DNA of 64,000 bases from JAMLHH01 sp035515235 (GTDB lineage: Bacteria; Bacteroidota; Bacteroidia; Chitinophagales; JADIYW01), in NCBI GenBank assembly GCA_035515235.1, contig DATJBS010000042.1:1-64000 (forward strand), read 5' to 3'. The position numbers and the translations under genes are program-made. Shown piece after piece: positions 17,480 to 26,058 of the stretch; position 1 is the first letter of the stretch; the number at the start of each line of letters is the position of its first letter. The notes below the pieces were generated by a model. The model did no database searches and was not told where the DNA came from. It was given only the letters and a program-made list of their open reading frames with translations.

Positions 17480-19087
17480 ATGCTCAGAATTTTAATTGGA
17501 TTACTTATATCTTTTTTCTTCTTGACAGCTTGTAATGAAAAAGCTATTCAAGATGATAGAAAAGTATTTCGATTCAATTTAAGTTCGGGAGTAACTTCAT
17601 TAGATCCTGCTTTTTCCAAGGATCAAGCGACTATGTGGATGTGCAATCAATTGTATAATGGTCTATTGCAATTGGATGATTCTTTGAATGTGATTCCTTC
17701 TATTGCAAAAGATTACGATATTTTGGATAATGGATTGACTTATGTTTTTCATTTAAGAGAAAATGTATTTTTCCACAATCACTCTTTATTTCCAAATAGA
17801 AAAGGTAGAAGAGTTATTGCTAGTGATTTTGTATATAGTTTTAATAGAATTATAGATGAGAAAATTGCTTCAACTGGAGCTTGGTTGTTCAATGAAAAAG
17901 TAAGAGATAGTATTCCTTTTGAGGCTTTGAATGATTCTACTTTTGTCATTCATCTAAAGCATGCATTTAGACCGATGGCGAGTTTGTTGACTTTACAATA
18001 TTGCTCAGTTGTTCCCAAAGAAATAGTTGATTATTATGGCAAAGATTTTAGAAATGTTGCAATTGGAACGGGACCATTTAAATTAGTAAAGTGGCAAGAA
18101 AATGTTGCTTTAGTTTTAGGAAAGAATGAGAATTATTTTGAAAAAGATAGTCAAGGAGTTCAATATCCATATATCGACGGTGTTAAAGTTACTTTTCTAA
18201 ATGACAGAAGTGTAGAGTTTTTACAACTTCTGCAAGGCCATTTAGATATGGTTTCGGGAATTGATAAATCATTTAGAGACAAAGCCATTGATGCTACAGG
18301 TCAACTGCAGTCCGAGGTTGCTTCACAAGTTACGATGCTTAGAATGCCATATATGAATACTGAATATTTAGGATTTTCTATGGGTAAAGTGAAAAATACA
18401 GCCATTCAAAATAAACTAGTTAGACAGGCTATCAGTTATGCGATTGATAGGGAGAAGATGATTACTTATTTGAGAAGTGGTATTGGCAAACCTGCTCATT
18501 ATGGTATCATACCTATCGGAGTGAAAGGTTTCAATGAAAATGTGAAAGGCTATTCCTTTCAGCCAGAATTGGCCAAGAAACTTTTGAACGATGCCGGATA
18601 TCCTAATGGAAATGGAATAGAACCTATATTGTTGAGTTCTAATCCGATGTACCAAGATTTGACCGAATATATTGCTAAGTCATTGGAGAATATAGGGATA
18701 AAAGTCGTCGTGCAATTATCTCCAGGTTCATTTTTGAGAGAAGCCATGTCTAAAAATGAAGTTGATTTTTTTCGAGCTTCTTGGATAGGAGATTATCCCG
18801 ATGCAGAGAATTTTTTAGCTTTATTTTATGGAAAGAATAGCGCTCCTCCAAATTATACCTTTTACAATAATCCTAAATATGATCAATTATATCAAAAAGC
18901 GTTATCTGCTTCTACAGACTTAGAGTCTAAAAAAATTTATGGACAAATGGAGCAAATCATGTTAGATGACGCTCCAATTATTCCCTTGTTTTATGATGAG
19001 CTGATTAGGTTTACCGGAAAGAGAGTTCAGTATCTTTCGAGTAACACCATGAATATGTTGATGCTCAAGAATGCTCAACTTAATTAA
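17480..19087 (+). CDS. ABC-type peptide/oligopeptide substrate-binding lipoprotein
   Basis: The start at 17480 (MLRILIGLLISFFFLTAC) gives a lipoprotein signal with the lipidated cysteine at residue 18; an upstream frame start at 17465 would overlap the previous gene. The mature part has the SBP family 5 layout: TSLDPAFSKDQATMWMCNQLYNGLLQLD near the N-terminus, a central AIGTGPFKLVKW motif, and the C-terminal ASWIGDYPDAENFLALFYG segment typical of OppA/DppA. No permease or ATPase genes are adjacent, so it must use a transporter encoded elsewhere. Its end overlaps the convergent DUF4838 gene by 8 bases. Confidence 0.92.
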   Translation: MLRILIGLLISFFFLTACNEKAIQDDRKVFRFNLSSGVTSLDPAFSKDQATMWMCNQLYNGLLQLDDSLNVIPSIAKDYDILDNGLTYVFHLRENVFFHNHSLFPNRKGRRVIASDFVYSFNRIIDEKIASTGAWLFNEKVRDSIPFEALNDSTFVIHLKHAFRPMASLLTLQYCSVVPKEIVDYYGKDFRNVAIGTGPFKLVKWQENVALVLGKNENYFEKDSQGVQYPYIDGVKVTFLNDRSVEFLQLLQGHLDMVSGIDKSFRDKAIDATGQLQSEVASQVTMLRMPYMNTEYLGFSMGKVKNTAIQNKLVRQAISYAIDREKMITYLRSGIGKPAHYGIIPIGVKGFNENVKGYSFQPELAKKLLNDAGYPNGNGIEPILLSSNPMYQDLTEYIAKSLENIGIKVVVQLSPGSFLREAMSKNEVDFFRASWIGDYPDAENFLALFYGKNSAPPNYTFYNNPKYDQLYQKALSASTDLESKKIYGQMEQIMLDDAPIIPLFYDELIRFTGKRVQYLSSNTMNMLMLKNAQLN

Positions 19088-21119
19088 GTGGTTTAGTAAT
19101 GATATAAATAGAATTGGTCTGATCTATAGGCTGAGCTCTATCTAGTGGTTCTAATTCTAATTTTTTATTTATAGTGCGAATCTTATGTTGTGAATTATTT
19201 GTTTTTGGAACATCGCTTAAAATTGGAGCTAATTTTCCTTTGAGTTGAATATTAACTGTCGGTATTCTATTTTGCATGATGGTATAAACTCCGCTTTCTG
19301 GAAGTTGTATAGTCCAGGTTTCATTATTATTCATTAATTTTTGTTGTATAAAAACACCTTCTTTAGCATAAATACTTATCATGGTTTTGGTATCTTTTTG
19401 AGTATAAGTAGGAGTGATTGATATACTAGTATTATTAGAGTATAAATCAATGCTATTTCTAGCTTTTATTGGAGATTCATAAGCCTCTAAAAATTCTTGA
19501 GGACTTGTTTTTTTTGCAATTTTGTTGATGGTTTGATTAGAAATATTTTCTTTAATTATTGGAGGATATGATTTTAGATCTTTTTGAAAGTTTGCTTCTA
19601 TTTCTTGATCTGTAATATATTTTATCCAGTTTTTATCTTGAGTATTTCTGTAAGTATATTTTGAATTGAGTGCTTTGTCTGTATTAAAATGTTTAGCAAA
19701 AATTCTTGTAAGAGCATTAACATTTACTATATTTCTATTGCTTGAATTATATAAATAATCAAAATATATTTTCGTTTTGGCTATGTCATTTCTATTCTTA
19801 CTCCATTCTAAATATAATACTAAGTAATGAATATAAGCTTTTAGATCGCGTATTCTTTGAAGCTCTTCTGAGCTTTTAGCTAATTGAGAGGCTTCATTTA
19901 AGTCATATAAAGCATAGTGTGCATCTGTCAGATTGAAATTTCCTTTACTATGCCATCTATTAAATAATCGTTGTATAGGAATTTTAGATTTGTTGAAGCA
20001 ATTATCTAAAAATTTATTGTAAATCTCTTCCCAAGATAAACTTGGATTCATCATGAATTGACCTAACATGGTCATTAAAAGAGTTGCATTAAGATTAGTA
20101 GCAGATTCGAAAATAATCATATCTACTCCATTAGAATTTGCAAATTTAATTCTATTGATATAATCTTGTATAACTATAGCAGGCTGATCTCCAGTCCATT
20201 GAGGTATAGCAAAGTATTCTCTCTCGCCTAAATTATGATGAGTTTCTATCCAAGATAACATCATTCCCATCGGACTGAATATAGTTTGAAAACCCTTTGG
20301 AGCCACAACCACTTTGACATTGTCTTCTATTTTAAACGTAGGAGGTTCACTATGTTTATTGTAAGCTAATAGACCGAGGGTTTTATCCGGATGTGTTTTT
20401 TTGATTTCTTTAGCTATTTGATTAGCAAAATAAAATACTTGATTACTGATACTTCCTAATTTACTGCAATTGACACATGTGCAAAATCCTGCGCCATCAG
20501 AAGGTTCTATACTGAAAAATTTAAATTGAGGATTATCTTTAATTCTTTTAATAGTATAATCTACAAAAATATTCTGCATGTTTTTATTGGTAACACATAG
20601 TTTACTAGTCTTACCGTAACCCAATCTTTTTCCACCTATTTCAGCTAAATATTCTGGATGCTTAGAGAATTCATTTTTGTATAGATTTATAAAACCTGAC
20701 CAAATATGAATTATACCTCCATCATCATATTGTTGATGATTCATTATTTTCCAATCAGACCAAGTGTATTTATCGGTTGTATTTGTTAGTGGATTTACAT
20801 AATTACTAAATCCATATTGCGGCGCGTTTTTAATGTATTTAAAGGAATCTTTATTGGAAGGAAAAGGTTTGGATGATATTCTCCACCAGGGATTAGGATG
20901 ATACCAGATTTTATCAGCATCTTCTATGAGGTGAGTAGCGTTATTGTCCTTAACTACAACTACTTTTTTGGATGTCTCAAAAGTATCTTTATTCTCTTCA
21001 TATACCTTTACATATTCTACCTCTGCGAGCTTTTTCTTATTTCTAGACTCTTGAATTATTACACACGAGCTGAAAATAAAACTGATCGTTAAGAAGAAAA
21101 ATAATTTTTTGAAGTACAT
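19080..21119 (-). CDS. DUF4838-type lipoprotein
   Basis: 679 residues; lipoprotein signal MYFKKLFFFLTISFIFSSC. The central third contains FFSIEPSDGAGFCTCVNCSKLGSISNQVFYFANQIA followed by HPDKTLGLLAYNKHSEPP and VVVAPKGF, the signature of DUF4838 proteins, a TIM-barrel-like family common in Bacteroidota and often found with glycoside hydrolases. The CxCxxC run may bind a metal. The C-terminal third is a beta-rich region. No polysaccharide-utilisation genes adjoin it. A TATTTTTG element (21139-21146, minus) precedes it. Confidence 0.72.
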   Translation of the reverse strand: MYFKKLFFFLTISFIFSSCVIIQESRNKKKLAEVEYVKVYEENKDTFETSKKVVVVKDNNATHLIEDADKIWYHPNPWWRISSKPFPSNKDSFKYIKNAPQYGFSNYVNPLTNTTDKYTWSDWKIMNHQQYDDGGIIHIWSGFINLYKNEFSKHPEYLAEIGGKRLGYGKTSKLCVTNKNMQNIFVDYTIKRIKDNPQFKFFSIEPSDGAGFCTCVNCSKLGSISNQVFYFANQIAKEIKKTHPDKTLGLLAYNKHSEPPTFKIEDNVKVVVAPKGFQTIFSPMGMMLSWIETHHNLGEREYFAIPQWTGDQPAIVIQDYINRIKFANSNGVDMIIFESATNLNATLLMTMLGQFMMNPSLSWEEIYNKFLDNCFNKSKIPIQRLFNRWHSKGNFNLTDAHYALYDLNEASQLAKSSEELQRIRDLKAYIHYLVLYLEWSKNRNDIAKTKIYFDYLYNSSNRNIVNVNALTRIFAKHFNTDKALNSKYTYRNTQDKNWIKYITDQEIEANFQKDLKSYPPIIKENISNQTINKIAKKTSPQEFLEAYESPIKARNSIDLYSNNTSISITPTYTQKDTKTMISIYAKEGVFIQQKLMNNNETWTIQLPESGVYTIMQNRIPTVNIQLKGKLAPILSDVPKTNNSQHKIRTINKKLELEPLDRAQPIDQTNSIYIITKPLN

Positions 21120-21294
21120 GTAATGTTTTTTTATGAAACAAAAATAGGGATTATCTAGTGATATTACTTTGAATAGTCTCGAAAATAGGAACTCTTAAGA
21201 TTTGTAAATAGATGTTTTTATTTCGATATTACTAAATCTCTTTAAAAGGTAGAGAGTTTTTTGTAAATTAATAGATTGATAATAATTTCTTTTT

Positions 21295-22191
21295 ATGCTA
21301 TATCACACAGACAAAACCATATTGTTTTTTAATGGAGAATTTAAAAAGGTCAAAGATTTTAGAATTAGTCCTTTTAATCAAACCTTGCATTATGGTTATG
21401 GTGTTTTTGATGGCATAAGAGCTTATAATACTGCTCAAGGTCCTCATCTTTTTAAAGTAAGAAGACATTTTGATAGGCTCATTTCATCATCAGAAAAATT
21501 AGGGATTATAGTTCCTTATACGACACAGGAGTTCATCAATTTTGCATATGAATTGATAGAACGAAATGGTATGAATGAAGCCTATGTTCGACCACTAGTT
21601 TTAATGGATAAAAATATGACTTTGAGAGCTGATTCAGAGCATCCAAATGTATTAATGACCTGCTGGAAATGGTCGAGATATTATGAAAACAATCATCTTA
21701 AAGTAATGGTTTCATCTTTAAGAAGACCGCATCCTAGAACTACTTATATAGATTCAAAGATAGTTGGTCATTTTAGTAATGATATTCTTGCCACTAAAGA
21801 AGCTAAGGATAATGGATACGACGAAGCTTTGATGCTTGATGTAGAGGGATACGTAGCTCAAGGCCCTGGCTGTTCATTTTTCTATGAAAAAGATGGTAAA
21901 TTATTTGTTCCACCTAGCTCTAAAGTTTTTCCAAGTATAACTAGATTAACTCTTATCGGTATAGCTGAACATATGGGAATAGAAGTAGTGGAAGGAGAGT
22001 TTGGAGTAGAAGAAGTAATTAAAGCTGATGGAGCATTTTTTACAGGAACAGCGGCAGAAGTAGCCGGAATACATTCCATTAATGGTCACAATTTAAAACT
22101 GCCTTGGGAAGATACAATAGGACATTTGTTACATAATAAATACAAAAGAATTGTATCTGGTAGAGATACCAATTTCTTAGAATACTTTTAA
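21295..22191 (+). CDS. ilvE: Branched-chain amino acid aminotransferase
   Basis: Fold-type IV PLP aminotransferase, 298 residues. Conserved blocks: HYGYGVFDGIRAYNT near the N-terminus, the substrate-loop YVRPLV, the PLP lysine in DSKIVGHFSND (about residue 160), and GAFFTGTAAEVAGI near residue 250. It catalyses the last step of valine, leucine and isoleucine synthesis. It stands apart from other ilv genes and is convergent with the EamA transporter, with 3 bases between the stops. Confidence 0.92.
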   Translation: MLYHTDKTILFFNGEFKKVKDFRISPFNQTLHYGYGVFDGIRAYNTAQGPHLFKVRRHFDRLISSSEKLGIIVPYTTQEFINFAYELIERNGMNEAYVRPLVLMDKNMTLRADSEHPNVLMTCWKWSRYYENNHLKVMVSSLRRPHPRTTYIDSKIVGHFSNDILATKEAKDNGYDEALMLDVEGYVAQGPGCSFFYEKDGKLFVPPSSKVFPSITRLTLIGIAEHMGIEVVEGEFGVEEVIKADGAFFTGTAAEVAGIHSINGHNLKLPWEDTIGHLLHNKYKRIVSGRDTNFLEYF

Positions 22192-22194
22192 ATT

Positions 22195-23043
22195 TTATGT
22201 TTTTGTACGAGCATCTGAAGTGAAATAAATATTAGAAATTACAGCAAAGGACACTGTTAGAATTCCTAAAATGCTATAGATACTATATTGTTCTTTAAAC
22301 AAGAATGTACTGAAAAGAAATGCATTAATAGTTCCAATAAACATAACACTCGTAGCTCTAGCAGCATTTTCTTTCTGTAAGGCTTGAGTCATTAATAATT
22401 GACCTAATTGAGTGAGTAATCCTATCAAAATAATAAATATCCAATCTTTACCTTTGGGAAGTACAAAGTCAAAATAAGTCCATATAGACATAATAGGTAC
22501 AGCTATAAATGGAAAGTAAAATACTATAACTGCCGGATGGTCTGTAGATTTTAATTTTCTTACAATCACATAAGCTAGCCCTGAGAATACTCCCGAGAAT
22601 ACTGCTAACGTAAAATATAATGGAGAAATATTTCTCTCAATTCCATTAATCATCACCACTCCAATAATAGCCAAGGTGATTAAAAACCATTGGATAGGCC
22701 GAACTTTTTCTTTTAAATAAAATATACCAAAAATAGCAGTGAAAATAGGAGCACTATATTGTAATGTAGCTGCTGTAGCTAAAGGTATTTTCTGTACTGC
22801 CGTAAAAAAACAGGTTAATGCCACCGTACCCCAAAAACCACGAGCAAATAATAGCTTTTTATTATTTCCCCATGGAGAAAGATTTAGCTTTTTGACATGA
22901 GCATAGCTTATCATCAAGGTGATTAATCCACGGAATAAAATCAACTCATGTGCAGGAATGTGAGGTACATATTTTACGCAAACACTTAACAAAGAGAAAC
23001 AGAGTGTGGCTAATGCCATTAACACAATTCCGTTATTCATCAT
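22195..23043 (-). CDS. EamA/DMT-superfamily transporter
   Basis: 282 residues with ten evenly spaced hydrophobic segments, the duplicated EamA architecture. FFTAVQKIPLATAATLQYSAPIFTAIFGIFYLKEKV is the typical end of the first repeat, and the second ends in the short loop LFKEQYSIYSILGILTVSFAVI. An inner-membrane exporter of small metabolites; substrate not predictable. ATG at 23043 or 23040. It follows the PepSY-like gene, separated by a terminator. Confidence 0.88.
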   Translation of the reverse strand: MMNNGIVLMALATLCFSLLSVCVKYVPHIPAHELILFRGLITLMISYAHVKKLNLSPWGNNKKLLFARGFWGTVALTCFFTAVQKIPLATAATLQYSAPIFTAIFGIFYLKEKVRPIQWFLITLAIIGVVMINGIERNISPLYFTLAVFSGVFSGLAYVIVRKLKSTDHPAVIVFYFPFIAVPIMSIWTYFDFVLPKGKDWIFIILIGLLTQLGQLLMTQALQKENAARATSVMFIGTINAFLFSTFLFKEQYSIYSILGILTVSFAVISNIYFTSDARTKT

Positions 23044-23071
23044 TCAGTAAAGATATTTCTTTACGCTGACC

Positions 23072-23104
23072 AAAAAAAAAGTCTTGCATATTATACAAGA
23101 CTTT
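23072..23104 (-). terminator. Intrinsic terminator after the PepSY-like gene
   Basis: On the minus strand AAAGTCTTG pairs with CAAGACTTT around a 9-base loop, followed by a run of nine T. It separates the PepSY-like gene from the EamA transporter gene. Confidence 0.85.
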
Positions 23105-23125
23105 ATCTTTGAATTTTAAATTTTG

Positions 23126-23566
23126 CTATTTAATCAGTGGAGCTTTTACAATTTCTCCTTTAGAATTGATAAAGATTTTCATTTCTCCATCAGAACTTTC
23201 TAATTCTATTTTATAATAATCAATACTTTTCACTTTTAAATACTCTACGTCCTCAATTTTATAGTTTGAATAGTTACTTTGTATTGTTTTTCTTACTTTA
23301 TCAGGTAATTCGTTAATAAAGATATCTTGATATACCGCAAGAATTTTACCTTTTTCATTCATAATGACTTCATATTCTTTTAAGTCGACTTTGAATTCTG
23401 CTTGATAGTTTCTACCATCTTTCTCCCAAGATAAATCTCTTATGTTTTTATAATTTTTTGTAATAGTATTTTGTACATCACTAGGAACTTGATCTGGAGT
23501 TAAATCACTTGCATATAATGAAAAGGAAACAAGTATTGAACTAATTAAAATAAATAAATTTTTCAT
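23126..23566 (-). CDS. PepSY-like (BLIP-like) secreted protein
   Basis: 146 residues with a signal peptide (MKNLFILISSILVSFSLYA). Two repeats of a PepSY-like beta-lactamase-inhibitor fold: VPSDVQNTITKNYKNIRDLSWEKDGRNYQAEFKVD and LPDKVRKTIQSNYSNYKIEDVEYLKVKSIDYYKIELES. Small periplasmic proteins of this kind are common in Bacteroidota, with no proven role. A CAAATGTA (TACATTTG on the minus strand) at 23610-23617 could be its -7 element. Confidence 0.8.
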   Translation of the reverse strand: MKNLFILISSILVSFSLYASDLTPDQVPSDVQNTITKNYKNIRDLSWEKDGRNYQAEFKVDLKEYEVIMNEKGKILAVYQDIFINELPDKVRKTIQSNYSNYKIEDVEYLKVKSIDYYKIELESSDGEMKIFINSKGEIVKAPLIK

Positions 23567-23622
23567 ATGGATGGTTTCTATAAAAAACGAAATCCAATGC
23601 TTTAAGTTTCAAATGTATTGCA

Positions 23623-25005
23623 CTAGAAGCCGTAAAGAGATATAGCTGTTTTTCCTTTGCCAAATTTTCTCACTAAATGAAAGGAACTATCTTTTTCTAT
23701 AAATAAAAACTCTTTCATATCATTACATACTGTACTAAATGCTATATAATTTGCTGGAATTGTCAAACTCTCGCTAATATCTAAAAGTCTTTCTCCAGTT
23801 TCTAAATTGGTTTGTTCTAGACTGCAAAAGAGTGGGAAAGCAGATTGTATTTCGTTTGTTGATATATTATTTTCTTTCAAATATTCCCAGAATTGTATTC
23901 GGTTTTTTTCATACGAAATATATTGCAAAGTTACATCCCAACCATTACTTCTAACGTTCGGATACAACCAGAAATGTCCAGTAATAAAAGCTAAAAGCAC
24001 TAACGATGAAAATATTCTGTAATTTTTAATCCGTTCTAATCTACTGATGACTAATAAAATCATGACTACATGAAGAATCATAAAATATCTATGTCCAATA
24101 GGATTGCTAAAGAATATCATACTTCCACACAGTCCTACAAAAACAAAAAATAGAATTACAAGTAGATTTCTTTCAATTTGATTCCACTGTGATTTTCTAA
24201 AAGCGAGAAGAATAAAGAAGAACATTATGCTTAATGCTATGACCCCATAATCTACAAATCCTCTAATTATTCCTATGATATTGCTTGAAATTTGTTGAAT
24301 GTTTGCAATATTTCTTTGTGATTCCCAAGTTGAAGATGGTGTAGAAATCATCCAACCTGTCACAGAATAATGATAAGCATGCCATGTAATAATTGGTGCA
24401 ATCGAGAGGATAATTATTGGTAAATATGCTTTCCAGTTTTTGATATTTAAAATCACATAAACGAACAAGCATATCATGGCTATCATTTGACCTCTGATAC
24501 TACAAGTACTTAAACCCCACAAACCAAACACTAAAAGCAATTTTTTATGCTCTAATATTCCAATTATCGCTAACAATAAAAACCCAATTTGCACGATATC
24601 GTATGACACTAAAGTGGACTGAGTTAATATATATGGATGCAGTAAAAAGAAGAGAAGTCCAAAAATTCTTGCAGGAATAGACAAGGTGACTTTTTGCATT
24701 AAATAGACAAAGCATACCATCATTAATCCTAAAAATGGAAGCATTGAAAAATGACTCACCATCAAAGACTTTCCAAAGATTTTCCAAGTAAAACTCAAAT
24801 AAATTTGAAAAAGAGTAGGATGTCCTGCGTCCCAAATAATAGGAGCTATACCTTGTTGAATGCCATTATTGTAAAACCATTGAGCTACAGATGCTGTCAG
24901 TATGCTATCCCAAAAAAAAGGAATGTTTGATGAGCATAATGTAACTATCAAATAGAAAATGATACCTATCGCCAATAATTTTTTACTAGTTGGATCAAAT
25001 TTCAT
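23623..25005 (-). CDS. Polytopic membrane glycosyltransferase (GT39/GT-C-like)
   Basis: 460 residues with about ten hydrophobic segments. The first periplasmic loop contains FFWDSILTASVAQWFYNNGIQQGIAPIIWDAGHPTLF, whose acidic residues suit a GT-C lipid-linked sugar transferase (ArnT/PMT-like). The C-terminal 100 residues form a soluble domain. It lies 3 bases downstream of a GtrB-like GT2 gene, so the pair probably transfers a sugar from an undecaprenyl-phosphate carrier to a periplasmic acceptor. Specific substrate unknown. Confidence 0.75.
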   Translation of the reverse strand: MKFDPTSKKLLAIGIIFYLIVTLCSSNIPFFWDSILTASVAQWFYNNGIQQGIAPIIWDAGHPTLFQIYLSFTWKIFGKSLMVSHFSMLPFLGLMMVCFVYLMQKVTLSIPARIFGLLFFLLHPYILTQSTLVSYDIVQIGFLLLAIIGILEHKKLLLVFGLWGLSTCSIRGQMIAMICLFVYVILNIKNWKAYLPIIILSIAPIITWHAYHYSVTGWMISTPSSTWESQRNIANIQQISSNIIGIIRGFVDYGVIALSIMFFFILLAFRKSQWNQIERNLLVILFFVFVGLCGSMIFFSNPIGHRYFMILHVVMILLVISRLERIKNYRIFSSLVLLAFITGHFWLYPNVRSNGWDVTLQYISYEKNRIQFWEYLKENNISTNEIQSAFPLFCSLEQTNLETGERLLDISESLTIPANYIAFSTVCNDMKEFLFIEKDSSFHLVRKFGKGKTAISLYGF

Positions 25006-25008
25006 CCG

Positions 25009-25947
25009 CTAAATATCCTTTGTAATATTACTCTCTTTAATAACAAAAGATGGTCGACCTTTTACATTATCTAATACACGTCCTAAATATTCCCCCAAAA
25101 CTCCAATACATATTAACTGTACTCCTCCAAGAAATAATAGAGAAACCATTAATGAAGACCAACCTTTCACAAAATCTTCTGTGAAATATCTCACCCAAAT
25201 TGTTCTGAAAAACATGGCTAAAGCTATCATAGCTGTTATGAATCCCATCCAAGTTGCCATTTTTAAAGGGAAATTAGAAAAAGCACTGATCCCATCCATA
25301 GCAAATTTAAACATCTTAGAATAAGAGTATTTTGTAGTACCACTATGTCTAGCTTGTCTTTCATATTCTATATAGGTCTGACTAAAACCCGTCCAAGCGA
25401 TTTGACCTCTTAAGAATTTATTTCGTTCTGGCATATCGCAAACCGTCTTACAAACCTTTTGAGAAATAATTCTAAAGTCGCCTGTATCCAATGGAATAGG
25501 CACTTCTGAAAGTCGATTTAATATTAAGTAAAAGTATTTAGCTGTCAGCTTTTTATGCCAAGATTCTCCATTTCTAATAATTCTTTGAGCATACACCACT
25601 TCGTATCCTTCTTGCATTTTGCGATATAAGTCGATGATAGCCTCAGGAGGATCTTGAAGATCTGCATCAATAATTACCACAGCAGCACCATTAGCGTAAT
25701 TCATACCTGCAAAAACTGCATTTTGATGACCGAAATTCCTGCTTAAATCGATAAATTTTACATTGTCATCTTGGCTAGCCAAAGATTTTATAATAGTAAT
25801 ACTTGAATCCTTACTGCCATCATTCACAAAAATAATTTCGTATTGATTGGAAATATCTTTTTTCAAAGTATCAGTAAGCCTATTGTAAAGCGTTCGGATA
25901 TTTTCTTCCTCGTTATAAATTGGCACTATTACACTAATATCTAGCAT
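25009..25947 (-). CDS. GT2 polyprenyl-phosphate glycosyltransferase (GtrB/DPM1-like)
   Basis: 312 residues. N-terminal GT2 domain: VIVPIYNEEENI (7-18), VNDGSKD, and the metal-binding DADLQDPPEAI near residue 94. Two C-terminal membrane helices, ATWMGFITAMIALAMFFRTIWV and SLMVSLLFLGGVQLICIGVLGEYLGR, are characteristic of the GtrB/dolichol-phosphate mannosyltransferase group. It should charge an undecaprenyl-phosphate carrier on the cytoplasmic side. First gene of a pair with the polytopic transferase. A -7 element lies only 4 bases before the ATG. Confidence 0.9.
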   Translation of the reverse strand: MLDISVIVPIYNEEENIRTLYNRLTDTLKKDISNQYEIIFVNDGSKDSSITIIKSLASQDDNVKFIDLSRNFGHQNAVFAGMNYANGAAVVIIDADLQDPPEAIIDLYRKMQEGYEVVYAQRIIRNGESWHKKLTAKYFYLILNRLSEVPIPLDTGDFRIISQKVCKTVCDMPERNKFLRGQIAWTGFSQTYIEYERQARHSGTTKYSYSKMFKFAMDGISAFSNFPLKMATWMGFITAMIALAMFFRTIWVRYFTEDFVKGWSSLMVSLLFLGGVQLICIGVLGEYLGRVLDNVKGRPSFVIKESNITKDI

Positions 25948-25951
25948 GATT

Positions 25952-25959
25952 CAAAAATA
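25952..25959 (-). promoter_or_regulatory. -7 element very close to the GT2 start
   Basis: Minus-strand TATTTTTG ends 4 bases before the ATG at 25947. If used, the transcript would begin at or within the first codon, i.e. be leaderless. No clear -33 element. Confidence 0.35.
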
Positions 25960-26058
25960 GCAAATACATTTTATTAAATCTTAATCATACAAACGGTCTT
26001 GTAAATAATTATGAACTTTAGATTTTATATCTTGTCAATTACTTAGGAATAAGAATTT

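Noticed and set aside
21230..21265. CTCT...AGAG hairpin with T-run before ilvE
   Set aside because: Stem of only a few pairs with mismatches, and no plus-strand gene precedes it.
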